The translations under genes and the position numbers were made by a program. Shown here piece by piece: positions 21,959 to 33,426 of a stretch of 64,000 bases of DNA. How positions within the stretch are numbered: position 1 is the stretch's first letter; every line of letters begins with the position of its first letter. Below the pieces are notes generated by a model. That model saw nothing but the letters and a program-made list of their open reading frames with translations, was not told the DNA's origin and made no database searches. Source of the stretch: Vanrija pseudolonga (Eukaryota; Basidiomycota; Tremellomycetes; Trichosporonales; Trichosporonaceae); NCBI RefSeq assembly GCF_020906515.1, contig NC_085849.1, positions 248,001 through 312,000 of the forward strand, in the 5' to 3' direction.

Positions 21959-24533
21959 TTACATCTGTGTTGGGCCCAGGAGTTCCAAAAAGTCGATCGC
22001 ACCACCCTGGCCGTAACCACCGTAACCGTCAAAGCCTGACACCGGGCTGACCTGAGCAGCCGTCTGCGCCGAGTGGCGAGACATGATAAACTGACCAGCA
22101 CTGAGAGTAGTTTAGGACATGAAACAGCAAAACAAACCTACTCTGAGGACGCGAGGATTGGGTCCCGCGAAACGTGCTTGTACGTCTCCTCGCCGATAGT
22201 GTGGAGGGAACGCTTGATACTTGGGCCCTGGAGGGCGCTCTGATGATCGTCAGCTTTTCGGCAGATGATTGAAGCTCACTGTTCCCAGAATGTCTAGCCA
22301 CGACTTGAGACGCTCGAGTGAACTCAGCTGGGTATCCAGCCGCTCCGTCTTGAGTGTAAAGATGTCAAAGGTGCTGTAGGGTTAGTCTCAGGCACGACAT
22401 CGACTACCCACGCAGAGACAAAGGCACAGTACATGCCGAGATAGGACAGCTTGCCCTTGAAGGTGTGGTTGAAGCTCGCCGACAGTTGGTGAGCAACAAT
22501 GCTGTGCTCCTCGCAGGTGACAATGTGGCCTTCAACCGTCTTGAGCTCATGCTCGTCGATTAATGGGCGATAGAGCAGGATCCACGATGCGTGGTAGAGC
22601 ATCCTAAGGACGTTAGCCGACGGCTAGATCCGCGGTAATGACAACGCACTGAACACTGTACACCCATGGCGGAGGAGACACCTCCTTGGGCCCCTTGATG
22701 TCTTCGGGGAACTGGCGCCACCATTTCTCCAGTCGTGGCCTCGTCTTGGCAATGAAGGCAATGCGCTGGTGCGAAGTAAGACGCGTCTCGGGGTTGTACA
22801 ACTGGACGATGATATCGTGGACGACCTGGTGTGTCAGCTATTACCCAGCAACTTGCAGCTCACCCTGGACAGTTTGGCATGCAGACGGAACGAGGTAACA
22901 ATGTAGTTGGGCTGGTAGACGTATCCAACGAGCGTGCGGGGGCAGTTTCGAGGATTGGCATAGAACGGCGTCCATGGCCTCGACTCGTCCTCAAAGTCCG
23001 GGACGCGAGTGGGCTCGAGACCGATACGCAGCGGGAAGGTTGGTTCACGACCAACGGCGAGCGATATTGTCCTGACGTGTCAGCTATGTCTCCGAGACAG
23101 CGACGGCTCACTTGTCCCACATGAACGCCGACCAGAACAACCTGTCTCGGGCCGCCTTCTCCTCGGCCGGAATGCGTGACGAACCGGGAACGTTCTCCCA
23201 TGGAAGGTGGATACCAAGCTGTGCGGGTTAGCGAAACATTCGGTTTCTCAAGCTGCCCACATCTTGAAGAAGCCTAAATGCCTGCAAGAGTCAGCGCATA
23301 CCCGGAGTTTGCCAACTCACAATACCAGCGTAGATCCAACCTTGACTGGCATTGCCCACAGCACACTCTCGTGCACTCATAAGCAGCAGCCCCTGCACCG
23401 TTGTGATCTTGCTGCTGCCGCCCAACTCTTTGGCGAGCATCTCTCGGGCCAGCCGGATAAACAAATCGCCTTGTGCCTGACGCTCGGCTGCGCCAAGGCC
23501 GTCAATCATGCGAGTACCCGAAGCATATATCGTCATGAGGAGGAACTCGGAGAAGAATGGGCCGCCAAGAGCCATGTCGCGCATGAACTGCTGCTTGGTG
23601 ACCACGCAGAAAACGGGCGCCGAGTAGCAAAAGTGCACCTCGAGGAGGGCGTCGCCGATCTCGGGAGACACTGAGACGTGCTTGGAAGTCGCTAGCGCCT
23701 GGAAGATGGGCGCGAATGCTGGATCGCCGAGCCCGTCGGCCGTGACACCGGGGACCTCTGCTGGGCGATGGTCGTCCTCTGGACCCTCGGTCTCGGGATG
23801 TGTGAGGGACGTGAGACCATGGTAGACAATCTTAAAAGCGTCAGCGCAACCTCCTTTGACGCTCTTCCTCACGTTTCCACTGTTGTCCATCATCAAGCGG
23901 TACTTGGATGCGCCAAAGTTGGCTCCCGAGGGGCTGCGGTACGACTTGACGACCATGTCCTTCTCGGAACCGCTGCCGGAAGCCGAGGGGCCGCCCGAGA
24001 CGTCGTGCTCATGCTTGCCGTGGTGCATGGGTCCGAGGCCAAGCAGGTCCTCTACGCGGCGCATGCGGTCCTCCATGCTTGCACCTGCTGGTGGTGTGGC
24101 CTGCGATCCGCCGTGGTTGGACATTGCGACCGGCGAGGTGGAAACCGGAAGGCGCTGGCGGAGGTGTCGGAGAGGGGCGCTGGGGACCGGGTGAGCACAA
24201 CCGGACCTTTGGCGCTCTGCCAAATGCCGCCCGCCCCCCGCGCCGCCCGCCCACGTCGACTTACATGTAGATGCACTCCTCTTCCGTCTCAACGCAGCCT
24301 GCACAGCGCGGCTTTGTGCCGTCACACGACACCTTCTTCTGCCGACATGCCTGAAGATCGGGATGTCAGCGGCGTTGCTCGCTCGAGAAGCAACAGAAGC
24401 CCGCCCAGCCACGCCAACCCGGAGGCCTGTGTCCGTTTGGTCACAAGAGCTAGTCGGGTGGCCAAAGGGTCCTGTTGAGTCTACATACCACGCAAGCTGC
24501 ACCGTATTTTCGCCTCGGTCTATCTGCTGGCAT
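21959..24533 (-). CDS. Zn2Cys6 zinc-cluster transcription factor with fungal_trans domain
   Basis: A nuclear DNA-binding regulator. The first splice (24533-24489 to 24350) completes the binuclear cluster, with Cys at about residues 14, 17, 24, 31, 34 and 41 (CVACRQKKVSC, then CAGC). A second intron joins a linker (APLRHLRQRLPVSTSPVAMS) to a long exon ending at 23321. That exon carries the start of the fungal-specific middle homology region (HFCYSAPVFCVVTKQQF). Exon 4 is a 21-nt micro-exon (23281-23261), leading through AFRLLQDLGIHLPWEN to LFWSAFMWDKTISLAVGREP, both typical of the family. Further short exons give WVMLYHASWILLYRPLI and a Gly/Gln-rich tail ending DFLELLGPTQM. Target genes unknown. 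A cluster of E-box-like sites lies 220-265 bases upstream. Confidence 0.85.
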
Positions 24534-24755
24534 CGTTGCAGTCTCCGTGTCCTTGATAAATAAATAAAAAAAACTGGGATGCGATGACGATTGTGGTGGA
24601 TGGGTATATTGTATGATGATAACAATCAGGAGTTGATGGACTTCATGGGGAAACAATGACCCGCCGCGACGACAATACCCGACAGGCTGTGGGGCAACAT
24701 GTTTCAATTTGATCCCGTCTAGCAGACAGTAAGTGGGAAGAGTGAATAGATTCTC

Positions 24756-24797
24756 CACGTGTCTCCACGTGTCACCACGTTCTGACCAAGCCACGTG
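24756..24797. promoter_or_regulatory. Cluster of CACGTG (E-box) sites
   Basis: Exact CACGTG hexamers at 24756-24761, 24766-24771 and 24792-24797, with a near-match CACGTT at 24776-24781. The first three are spaced 10 bp apart, one helical turn. They lie upstream of the zinc-cluster regulator gene and would suit bHLH factors of the Cbf1/Pho4/SREBP kind. Confidence 0.6.
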
Positions 24798-26684
24798 ACT
24801 CAGAACTTTCGGCCCGCGGCCCGTGCCCGGCTACCACCACTCCCGCCTGCGAGACACCGACGGAGACGAGACACAGAGTAACACGGCGACGGAGACGCGC
24901 GGAGCCGCGCGGAGACGGCGGCGACGGCTGCAACTTGCCGCTGCCGCTGCGGCTACACGGCACCGCCGCCCACCAAAGTTCCCACCGTCCCCACTTTGTC
25001 CCCTGTGTTCCATCTGGCTGCTCGAGGAGGGGGAGGAGGGGGAACAGTTCTAGCCCTGTTCCTCGCCCAACTTTGATCTGGACCGAAGAACCTGAACTGC
25101 CTGGACCTGAGATCAAGTCTGGCGGCCGGCGCGTGTGGGCAAGCTGGCCAATGCATCGCATCTCTGTCCGGTCCACAACCCCACATGCCACATCTCGACC
25201 CAAAACTCCAACGGTTCTGCTGTACCAATCGCCCTCGAGGTTCGTTGGAGCCAGTAGATCCAGACCAGCGAATCGTTACCCGCGGCAATGGCGACAGCGT
25301 CGATCCAGCTTCTTCGCGTTCCTGTTAAACCCATGTATGAAGTCGACGACGACGTATACCACTGTGGGAGTGGCTGAACCCTCTGAGAAAGGTGCAATAG
25401 CCAAGCAAGGAGGCCATCCATCCATGCGGCGACTCAGACTGGATTGACGCAATGATGACTTTCATAGTGGTTCTTTAGAAGTCACATTCCTGAATCTTGG
25501 CGGTTGGTACTGGCTCCACCGAGTGCTGGTAAAGTGCCTGCCATGCACGTTTACCGGTATTACAAGACACTTTGCTCGGCTCGGAGTGGAGTCTACAAGC
25601 TTAAACGGCGGCAATGGAGCAATGGTGGTTCAACGGTGACTTTCGTCAGTCACCTTGGTTGGGCCTGGCGCCGGACCTCTTGCTCTTGTCACGCCGAGGA
25701 CCAAATGCATGGCCGTCCGCCTGAGGTGGTGGGTTATGGCTTTCGGTGTTGCGTGTCTCGGTTGCTCTTCCCAAAACCCTGCTGCCGCCGTTGCCCACCT
25801 TTGTGTGAAGTTCGTTTGGCAGCCAGCAGCGCCAGCGCAGCGTGGCGTGGCAGCCACCTTGCTCCTGGTCGCTCGCGTCCTCCTCGTCGTCTTCACTAGG
25901 TCAGTGCCTGAACATCCGGCTCAACTCGTACGCCGCCTCCCGTGATTACCGTAATCACTCGAAACCCTCCCAACCTACCTTTTCTCTCTCCCCGTACCTG
26001 TTCAACCCTCCAACCACCCTTCCTACCCCTCTGACCCCTCCGGCCCCTCCAGGATGCCCGGACATGGACTCGTCTCCCTGAAGTCAGGCAGTCGTCTCGC
26101 GGCATCAAGCCCGCACCAAGGGTCGCTGCAGAACTCGCATGACCGGATGGGAACTGAAACAGAAAGCGTCAAGTCTGCTGGTACCTCGCAAGCATACCTT
26201 GATGCGCACATGCTGGATTTGGACGACCACACGGAACCCGCAAAGTCACTCTCGCATGGCCAGCGCAGCCCACCTTCCCATCATTCACGCACAGCATGGG
26301 CTCGTCCGCCGCAGGCTAATGCTTGCAGGGGCTAATTACACTCACTAGGCTCTCGATGCGCGCTCACTCTGGTTAGTCGACCGACGGCCCATTACATACA
26401 CCCAGGAGCGCGCACCTGTAACACCTGAAGCCTGACGACCAAAAGAACCACGAGTTACGAAGGGCGGCTCAAAGCCTCTGCGGGGAGAGGTCGTGATCTA
26501 CCCATCCAGCCAGCCAGCCCTCCCTTGGCGGCCAAACGAACCAATCTCGCCCAAACCAAGCAACCTCCAGCCAGCTGGGTAGGATCACACGCATCCGCAA
26601 ACTCATCTCTCCACTTTCAACCATTACCATCACCACCACCATCGTCGTCTCTATCCACCTGCCCTTCACTGCGACGACGTCCCG
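24798..26684. other. Long divergent intergenic region
   Basis: Shared upstream region of the zinc-cluster gene (minus) and the membrane-protein gene (plus). Open frames on both strands look like chance GC-rich frames. A perfect 8-bp-arm palindrome lies at 25942-25958. Confidence 0.45.
25942..25958. promoter_or_regulatory. Perfect 17-bp palindrome, candidate operator-like site
   Basis: GTGATTAC-C-GTAATCAC: two 8-bp arms are exact reverse complements about a single C. Such symmetry suits a dimeric transcription factor, but no factor is known for it. Confidence 0.4.
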
Positions 26685-28904
26685 ATGACGGCCTTCTTCG
26701 CCGTGGTCGTCGCGGCCGTGGCTGTCACCAATGTGGGTGCGCAACAACAACAACTCAACACCCACCCGGTGTCCATGTCGCAAACCTACAACCACTGGGC
26801 ACCGTTTCTCCAGTACGGCAGCGCCTGGACAGCCTCTGCGGAATCGCACAGCGTTGCTCGTCAAGGCCAGGGGTTTGATGGTACTCTGACGATCCCCTTC
26901 TACGGGCTCGGCGTTGGCGTCAACGGCAATGTCGGCGGCGGTGGTATGTCGGGACCCTCCACGGCCTCGGGTGCGACCTTGTCTCTGCAAAACACCCCAG
27001 ACGTCAAACCGTGCGGCATGGGCACACTCAGCTGTGGAGAGCTCAACATCACAACTCTCGGCCCTTATACCGCTCTGTTCGCCCCACCGTCAAATGGAGC
27101 AACAACAACGGTTACTGGGGTGACAATCACCAGTCAGATGATGGCCGACGCATCGGTCGAGTCTGGCAACGTGCCCAACGTCGTCGCCAACCCTCTCCGT
27201 CACGATGGGGACATCGACCCGTTTTTCGGCGGTGGTAGGTCAGGCTGGACAGCAGACAGGACAAACAATGCGGTTTCTGGGACCAATGGAGCGACTCTTG
27301 AACTCGTCATTCCTCCCAATGTTGGCTACATCGTATTCAGCTCGACATTCGGCCCTCAGAACGGAGAGCTCAGCATATCGTCTTCGCCTGATCTCCCCTG
27401 GGTCCCAAACAATGGAGCATTCCAAACTCAGACGTCGTCGGGCTCGACTTTCTCCGCCCCATTGTTTGCCGTGAGTCCTGTTTGTTCATTTCGAGCCCTA
27501 GTTGACATGACCAGACCCCACTCGACCCCACACAGAGCTACAGGATTTCCATCAGGGCGCCCCTCGGCACCGGCGTGGCAGGCTTGACTGGCGTGCAGCT
27601 GTACTCGTCGACGTGAGCGGAACGTTATGGCTACCACAGTCATGTTGGCTGACCCTATTCAGCAACGCCCCGCCTGTTCTTCCCTCCCCGCCATCACCTT
27701 CCACCCATGGGAGCACAACAGGGTCAAGCACGTCTCCTGGCTCGTCGTCCGGCTCTGGTTCCGCTGCCGTAACAAATTCCAACGGTGCGGTCACTACAGG
27801 CGGCGCCGGCGGCACTGGCAGCTCTGGCAACGACAACAACGGCAAGAAGAGCAGCACCAACATTGGCGCCATTGTCGGTGGTGTCGTGGGCGGCGTTGTC
27901 GCCCTCCTACTCCTCGGAGTCCTGGCCTTCTGCTGCCTGCGTCGTAGGCGAAAACGGTCCGACACTGAGACGTGAGTGTAACGCTGCAAATCCCCAAACG
28001 TTGCACCCCTGCTAACGTTACAAGGACCAGCAGTGCCGAGCCCCTGGGCAGTACCGCCCTTATGCCTCTCAAAGAAGGTAAACCGGCGCGGACGCAGGTC
28101 CACCGTGTCCGTGCTGACGGCGCAGCACCCGACACGCCTTCCACCGGCTACACCGAGAAACACTCGACCTCGCTTCCGCCCGTTGGCAACAAGATCCTGT
28201 CGCCAGCCGGAATCGCAGCTGCCAGTGTCGGTTCGGTCGTTAGTGGCACGGGCGGCAACCTTGGTGTCCCTCACGGCCTCAACCACTCCAACTCGCACTC
28301 GACACTACGACACGAGGGCGAGTCACGAGACGTGCTCGAGCAGTTCCCCGAGGTCCCTGGTGTCGCCGGCGCTGGCGGCATGGTTGCCGTCGTCCCATTG
28401 CGGCGCAAGGGCAGTGTGGGAACGTTTGGCGACAACGAGTCGACGGGCAACATGTCTCGGTCGGCCTCGCACTCGTCGCTTTCGATGCCCAACCTGGCAC
28501 CCAGTGCAAGCAGCCACGGCGGGCACTCGACGCCAGTGACGACGGCTGTGCCTCTGGTCCACTCAATACCTCCGGCCATGGTCCAGTCCCGGGCAACACA
28601 AGTGCCATCCACCGTCCCATCAGCCGCGCCGTCGATCAGCTCGCACTCGATGGCGTCGAGCGAGTACGGCACCGCAGAGGGAGGGTACGACACGGCGCCC
28701 GAGGACGACTTCTCGCCGCCACGAGCGGGCGGCATCGAGCGGGTCACGTCCCCTCTGGACGACAGCGAGGACTTTGACGCCGACGCCGAGGCTGCGAGGC
28801 TCAGAGGGCCAGGAGCAGCATACGAGGACTGGCTGCGGCAGCCGCCCAGTCCCGGACGCGGCGCGGCGCGCGAGTGGCGCAACTCGAAACACCAAGGACA
28901 CTAG
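26685..28904 (+). CDS. Single-pass membrane protein, sensor-like (signal peptide, beta ectodomain, TM, Ser-rich cytoplasmic tail)
   Basis: Four exons (26685-27470, 27515-27612, 27663-27971, 28025-28904) sum to 2073 nt, 690 aa. MTAFFAVVVAAVAVTNVGA is a signal peptide. The ectodomain has two beta-rich jelly-roll-like halves (HWAPFLQYGSAWTASAES, later GWTADRTNNAVSG), followed by a Gly/Ser/Asn-rich stalk of about 80 residues. The membrane helix is IVGGVVGGVVALLLLGVLAF, with CCLRRRRKR as the stop-transfer anchor. The cytoplasmic tail of about 290 residues is Ser/Pro-rich. This layout is common in basidiomycete surface proteins and resembles Mid2/WSC-type wall sensors in shape, though no WSC domain is seen. 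Likely plasma membrane; ligand unknown. Confidence 0.8.
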
Positions 28905-28936
28905 ACTGGGGTACTACATTCTGTATAATCTCTCCC

Positions 28937-28953
28937 TATCTCTCTCTCTCTCT
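28937..28953 (+). repeat. CT dinucleotide microsatellite
   Basis: A short (CT)n run in the probable 3' untranslated region of the preceding gene. Confidence 0.8.
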
Positions 28954-29078
28954 GAACACACGCATAGCTTTGCATCCGACATACATACATGGCCTGGGGC
29001 TCTGCTGAGAGAATGCATCATGCTGGCACATGCGGGGTCTGTTCTTGCTGTTCGATCTTCTGAGTTGCTCGCCCTCGC

Positions 29079-29261
29079 CTACTTCTTCTCCTCCGGCTTG
29101 GCGTGCGCAGCGGCGTTCTCAGCCTGGAACTCGGCCGTCTTCTGGGGGTGCGAGTTAGGGTCATGGTGCTCGTGGTGCGGGTGCGCGTGGTGGTGGTGCT
29201 CGTGGCCGTGCGCCTCGTGCTTGTGGCCAACGGGGTTGTGGGGCTGGGGCTGGTCTGGCAT
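29079..29261 (-). CDS. Small histidine-rich protein
   Basis: A 60-aa protein starting MPDQPQPHNPVGHKHEAHGH. About a quarter of its residues are His, mostly alternating with Glu or Ala in the first 35 residues (EHHHHAHPHHEHH). The C-terminus is a short charged helix ending AKPEEKK. The composition suggests metal (Zn, Ni or Cu) binding, but His-rich runs also occur in stress-induced fungal proteins with no shown metal role. A symmetric TTATATATAA element lies about 105 bases upstream and may serve as TATA box. Confidence 0.6.
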   Translation of the reverse strand: MPDQPQPHNPVGHKHEAHGHEHHHHAHPHHEHHDPNSHPQKTAEFQAENAAAHAKPEEKK

Positions 29262-29984
29262 TGTGGGTGGATGAGCGAGTGCACTGGTGTGTGTCGTTGA
29301 GTCGATAGATCCGGGGTGAGAGAGAAACGGGGCTACGAACACGACCAGACCACACCAGTGACGTTATATATAACTGGTGTGCACTGGTAGAGCAGTACGA
29401 CGTCATGCGATCGCACATGACATTGGAAGGCACAAGCGACTTGACCGAAGGTAGCAGGTGCTGGAACTTCATGCCCACCTAGCTGCGATCTTTCGCAGCT
29501 CCGATCGCCCTCCAAGCTGATAGCGCCTGCCTGGCTCAATGAACTGACCATCAGACACACCGACGTCTAGGCCAGCTCAGGCATCTGCGACCTTTCATTC
29601 TGAATATCTCCGCGACAACCGCGCGCCTAGTCACACTCCTTGATCGCCGTAACGCAGATATCGCCGCCCCCAAAGCCTCCGCTCCGGCTCAGCTCCCGCC
29701 GTCACGGCGGTAGCCTGAGGCTTGGAAAGCCTCCGAACCGACCAGCGAGCGGCGCGGATTAGGTGGGGAGTGGCGTGCCGGTGGAAGGCGCACCAGTGTC
29801 CTGAGGCGGCGCTTGACGGTCGGCGACGTCGGCTAGGTCCTGCAGACTTTGGACTCGAGGGCAGACGACTGACAACGCTACCAGCGACAACGATCACAAA
29901 TGACATGAGTCTATGATAACACGATGCAAACGGATCTGACCAGCAGAACACACCACGCTCCCCACCCCCGTCCCGCCGAATCTC
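29262..29984. other. Intergenic region, no supported gene
   Basis: Holds the promoter of the His-rich gene (TATATA near 29366). No further coding signal seen. Confidence 0.45.
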
Positions 29985-31049
29985 TCACTTCACTACAACC
30001 ACAACGGCCTCCAGCGCCGGGTCGAGCGGACGGCACACCCTGTGTGCCTCCGTCCTGATCATACTGATCGCGTACTCGATGCTGGAGCGGCGGCGGTCGA
30101 GCAGCCCACGGGGGCGCTCCTTACCGAACTCCAGAAAGCCGGTGTACAGCGTGTCGACCGCGGACGACAGGACGCGTCGATAGCCGAGCGTCGTGGCCTT
30201 GAATTTGTTGCTATGAGCGACTGTCATCCCCGGCGTTGCCGACTCGAGGTGGCTGATAAAGCACCGCACGAGGTCGCTCACGAAGCGGGAGTAGTGGCGC
30301 GAGCTCTGGATGAGCTTGGCGCGGTTCTCGAGGCTCAGGAACTCGTCGTTACGCTCTCGGGGGGCGTGGCTGACGTGATCGGCCTGGTAGGCTGCGAACT
30401 CCTTGTCCAGCGGCGCAAAGTGCGTGATAAGGCGCTTCAGGTGGCCGCTGTCGAGCACCATGGCACCAACGACACTCGCGGGCGGGACGTACGCGTAGAT
30501 CGTGCAGCCCGGTCCTGGTGCACGGCTGTGCGGAGGGAAGGTGGGAGCCCAGAAGCGCCAGTTCTTCAACCCAAGGATCTTCTTCAGCTTGAGCACCTGG
30601 CGTGCGCGCGCCTTGTAGAAGGGCGATGGGAGGATTGTGTTCTCGTTGTAGCTGCCCAGCGCGAGGGAGACAACGATGTCGTCGGTGCGCGGCTCGGGCG
30701 GGTCTTCGACCGTTGCCTCACGTTGAGCTAAAATACGAGCGAAGGCGCGCTCATTGACCGTCCGCGGCGGTCCGTGGGAGACGAACGGGGTCTGGAGGGC
30801 GCCGGGGGCTGACAGGCGGCGCCGGTGGCGGGTCACTGGGCGATGGAGCGGCGACTGGGGCTGGAGGTTGGGGGCCGAGAGGCGCCGCTGGCGAGCGGCG
30901 GGGCTGGGTGTCGGAGGCGCGGCACGGTTCGGGGCGAGCGGGCTGCCAGGCGGGGTGACTGTGACTACCGTGTCACCCACGCTACGAAGCTCTCGACCGC
31001 CGAGAATGATGGTTACCTCTGCACCGATGACAAAGAAGGATGCCTCCAT
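29985..31049 (-). CDS. Lineage-specific helical family protein, likely member
   Basis: Intronless, about 354 aa from ATG 31049 (MEASFFVIGAEVTIILGG). An N-terminal beta-like stretch is followed by a Pro/Arg/Ser-rich linker to about residue 95. The folded remainder has CTIYAYVPPASVVGAMVL and C-terminal helices (YRRVLSSAVDTLYTGFLEF, then HRVCRPLDPALEAV). The C-terminal layout resembles the neighbours at 32228 and 36672. It is the most distant of the block-1 copies, so membership is inferred mostly from position and helix pattern. Confidence 0.65.
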   Translation of the reverse strand: MEASFFVIGAEVTIILGGRELRSVGDTVVTVTPPGSPLAPNRAAPPTPSPAARQRRLSAPNLQPQSPLHRPVTRHRRRLSAPGALQTPFVSHGPPRTVNERAFARILAQREATVEDPPEPRTDDIVVSLALGSYNENTILPSPFYKARARQVLKLKKILGLKNWRFWAPTFPPHSRAPGPGCTIYAYVPPASVVGAMVLDSGHLKRLITHFAPLDKEFAAYQADHVSHAPRERNDEFLSLENRAKLIQSSRHYSRFVSDLVRCFISHLESATPGMTVAHSNKFKATTLGYRRVLSSAVDTLYTGFLEFGKERPRGLLDRRRSSIEYAISMIRTEAHRVCRPLDPALEAVVVVVK

Positions 31050-31158
31050 GATCGCTGAGAATGGGTGGGAGGGGAATCGCAAGGGGAGGGGTTGCGAGTA
31101 GGTATGCTGAGGAGGAAGATGGGTGGCGGAGGAGGGGGAGAGGACGAGACGAGATGCC

Positions 31159-31506
31159 TCACTGCGTCGCTGGAGGGGCGGGGGCGGCTCCAGTGGTCGT
31201 GGGGGATGCGGCGGGGGTCGGAGAGGCTCCAGGAGTGGCTTGGGGAGGGGCAGAGGTGGGGAGAGTCGCGAGGGGGTCGGGGGCGGGGGTGACCGCGGGA
31301 GTGGTCGGTTCGGTAGTGATACCGAACTCGTCCTCTCCGTCGATTGCGGTGGCTAGGGAAACCAGGTTGAGGCTGGCGTTGTTGCGGCGGAGGGTAGGAC
31401 GAGGAGGGCGGCGGGACTCGAGCACCTTTTTATAGGTGTCGGCAAAGGGGGTGGAAGAGGGGGTGATGGGGGTGATGGGGGTGATGGGGGTGGTCGGGGT
31501 GGTCAT
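31159..31506 (-). CDS. Small Pro/Thr-rich hypothetical protein
   Basis: A 115-aa frame with a TPITPITPITP run from a 9-bp repeat at the N-terminus, a central ordered-looking segment (DTYKKVLESRRPPRPTLRR, then LNLVSLATAIDGEDEF) and an Ala/Pro/Thr-rich tail. The central segment is the best evidence that it is real; the ends are low complexity. No family recognised. Confidence 0.45.
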   Translation of the reverse strand: MTTPTTPITPITPITPSSTPFADTYKKVLESRRPPRPTLRRNNASLNLVSLATAIDGEDEFGITTEPTTPAVTPAPDPLATLPTSAPPQATPGASPTPAASPTTTGAAPAPPATQ

Positions 31507-32227
31507 TGTGATGGGTGTAAACAATGTAAATATTGATGGAGGCGAGGAGGTGAGCTGCTGGAGTGGCAGTGATGGGTGACAATGGTCATTGGGAGGGACC
31601 GCGATACGGCCGCCTTTTGTAGACGACCACAACGACCTCGCCCCAACCCCAGCACCGCTTCGGACCTTGGCCAGATGACGCCGACCGAGTGCATGCACAC
31701 GGGCTGTCCAGGTCCCTTCCATGACGCCGAGGACGCCCCTTCTCACGGACGGACGCGGCGGCGGGGAGATGGCGGTGTGTGTGCTTGTGAGGTAACGGGG
31801 GTAGTGCGTGTCGCCCCAATGGGGAGTGTAGAGGCGCAGTTCACTCTCAGAACCTTTCACGGCGTAGGACTGGCTCGGTCCGCCTCGAGGACGAAGGGAA
31901 TGAGTGTGCTGAGCTGTCGGATGCAGACACACACACGGCGCGGGCAACGGCCAGAAATGGGACAGCGGGAAGTGTCCGTGTCCCCTTTGGGTCCTGAGGG
32001 CATGGGTGCTTCCCCAAAGGCGCTCGATGCCTCAGTCAGCATCAAGGATTAGACGGAGTGAGTGTGTGTCTGATTAGATTGGGTGCCTCGTGTGTCGGGC
32101 AGGGCGCTGTGCCACGCCACCCACACTCGGCTCGGGGGAATTGCCGATGGCAACATCTCCACTGAAGCACACGGATGACGAATGCGATTACATGGACAAT
32201 TCTAAGCACTTTTCTAGGAGACACGAT
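31507..32227. other. Intergenic region, no supported gene
   Basis: Separates the Pro/Thr-rich gene from the next family member. Nothing convincing on either strand. Confidence 0.45.
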
Positions 32228-32986
32228 CTAGAAGCGCTCGTTGGGAATCTTGCACTGGAAGTCGAGTGGCGCCAGTGCGCGGCAGAGGCTCGCGAAGGCG
32301 TCGTCCACCGCGCTGCTGAGCTCGCTGACGGTCTCCCCCTTCATCGCTTGAGTTCGAAGGAGAACCTCCCCAATCCTGTAATGCAGCCGAGCGATAAAGT
32401 CGAAGAGGACGACGAGCCCGGCGTTGCGCTGCGCGATGGTGGCGAGGACGTTTTCGCGGTCGTGGACCGTGTGCACCTTTGGCTCCGCCTTTGTTGCCGA
32501 GGCCACGCTCGTGATGATGACCGACATGTTCGCGGTCCCCGAGCACACCGAGACGTCGACCTTTGCGACAAAGTACTCCAGAACAGCGATGGTGCAGAGC
32601 ATTTCCTTAGCAGTATCGAGCTCAGTCATCGTCCTGCAGGTTAGCTTCACGTGCTGGGGTGGGTGGCACACTTACTCGTCATACACTGCATGGGCGGAGA
32701 CCGGCAGGTAGGGGTTGAGCTTGGGGTTGATGATCCCCGCCTGCAGCCTGTTGAGGGCGATAAAAGCTGCTGCGATGGATGTCTGGATAGTGGCGTGCTC
32801 GCTCGCCACGACCTTCGGGATGCGCTTCTCCTCCTCATACAGGACCGCCGAGACGATTTTGCGCCACACCCTGGAGTTGGGAAGACGGACGTAGACGTAG
32901 TATGCCTCCTCGTCATCCACGGTGCAGGGAGCATACGGAGTGGCGATGTAGAAGGGCCACTCGAGATTCAAGGTCCGGAGGGACAT
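32228..32986 (-). CDS. Lineage-specific helical family protein, AQR[DN] subgroup
   Basis: Two exons (32986-32676 and 32633-32228, intron 42 nt) sum to 717 nt, 238 aa. It starts MSLRTLNLEWPFYIATPY; ATG 33070 in the same frame would add 28 residues. The N-terminus is beta-like (EEAYYVYVRLPNSRVWRKI). Exon 2 is helical, with IAQRNAGLVVLFDFIARLHY and an end AFASLCRALAPLDFQCKI. It aligns well with the copies at 33911 (LAQRDCAFLALMARW) and 36672 (MAQRDATLAAFLDTV). No targeting signal. Function unknown. Confidence 0.75.
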
Positions 32987-33426
32987 CTTTGGCGCGATGG
33001 GACGTGGCTGGTGGATTGGTGAGGCGAAGTAGACATGGACCCTACATTTAGTACTGAGAACGACCTGCATCGCATGAATGATGGCTCATGCCCGTCACAA
33101 TCATGTTCATCACCTCGCACCACTGTTCGTATGTACCGGCGTGTGAGGAGATAACAGGTACAACTGATGGCACTGGTGCAGGCGATACAGATGTTGTTGT
33201 ATGGCTGATGAGGCAGTGTGTTTCGAGCCAACAACCAACCACAACGATTGATCAATTTTCCAACAATAGTATCAGCTGGCTTTGGGGACAAACAAGAGGT
33301 TCGTTGCCGTCAACGAAAGCTGTGATGCCAGGCAGTGTCTGATAAAAAGGTCGCATTGCAAATGCATTGGAGAGACAAGTGAAAACGAGCAGGTGGCGAG
33401 GAAACGAAAACAAGGAGCTGATGAAA
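32987..33426. other. Intergenic region, no supported gene
   Basis: About 440 bases between two minus-strand family members. Nothing seen. Confidence 0.45.

Noticed and set aside
28937-28953. CT microsatellite as a possible regulatory element
   Set aside because: It lies in the probable 3' untranslated region and is a short simple repeat.
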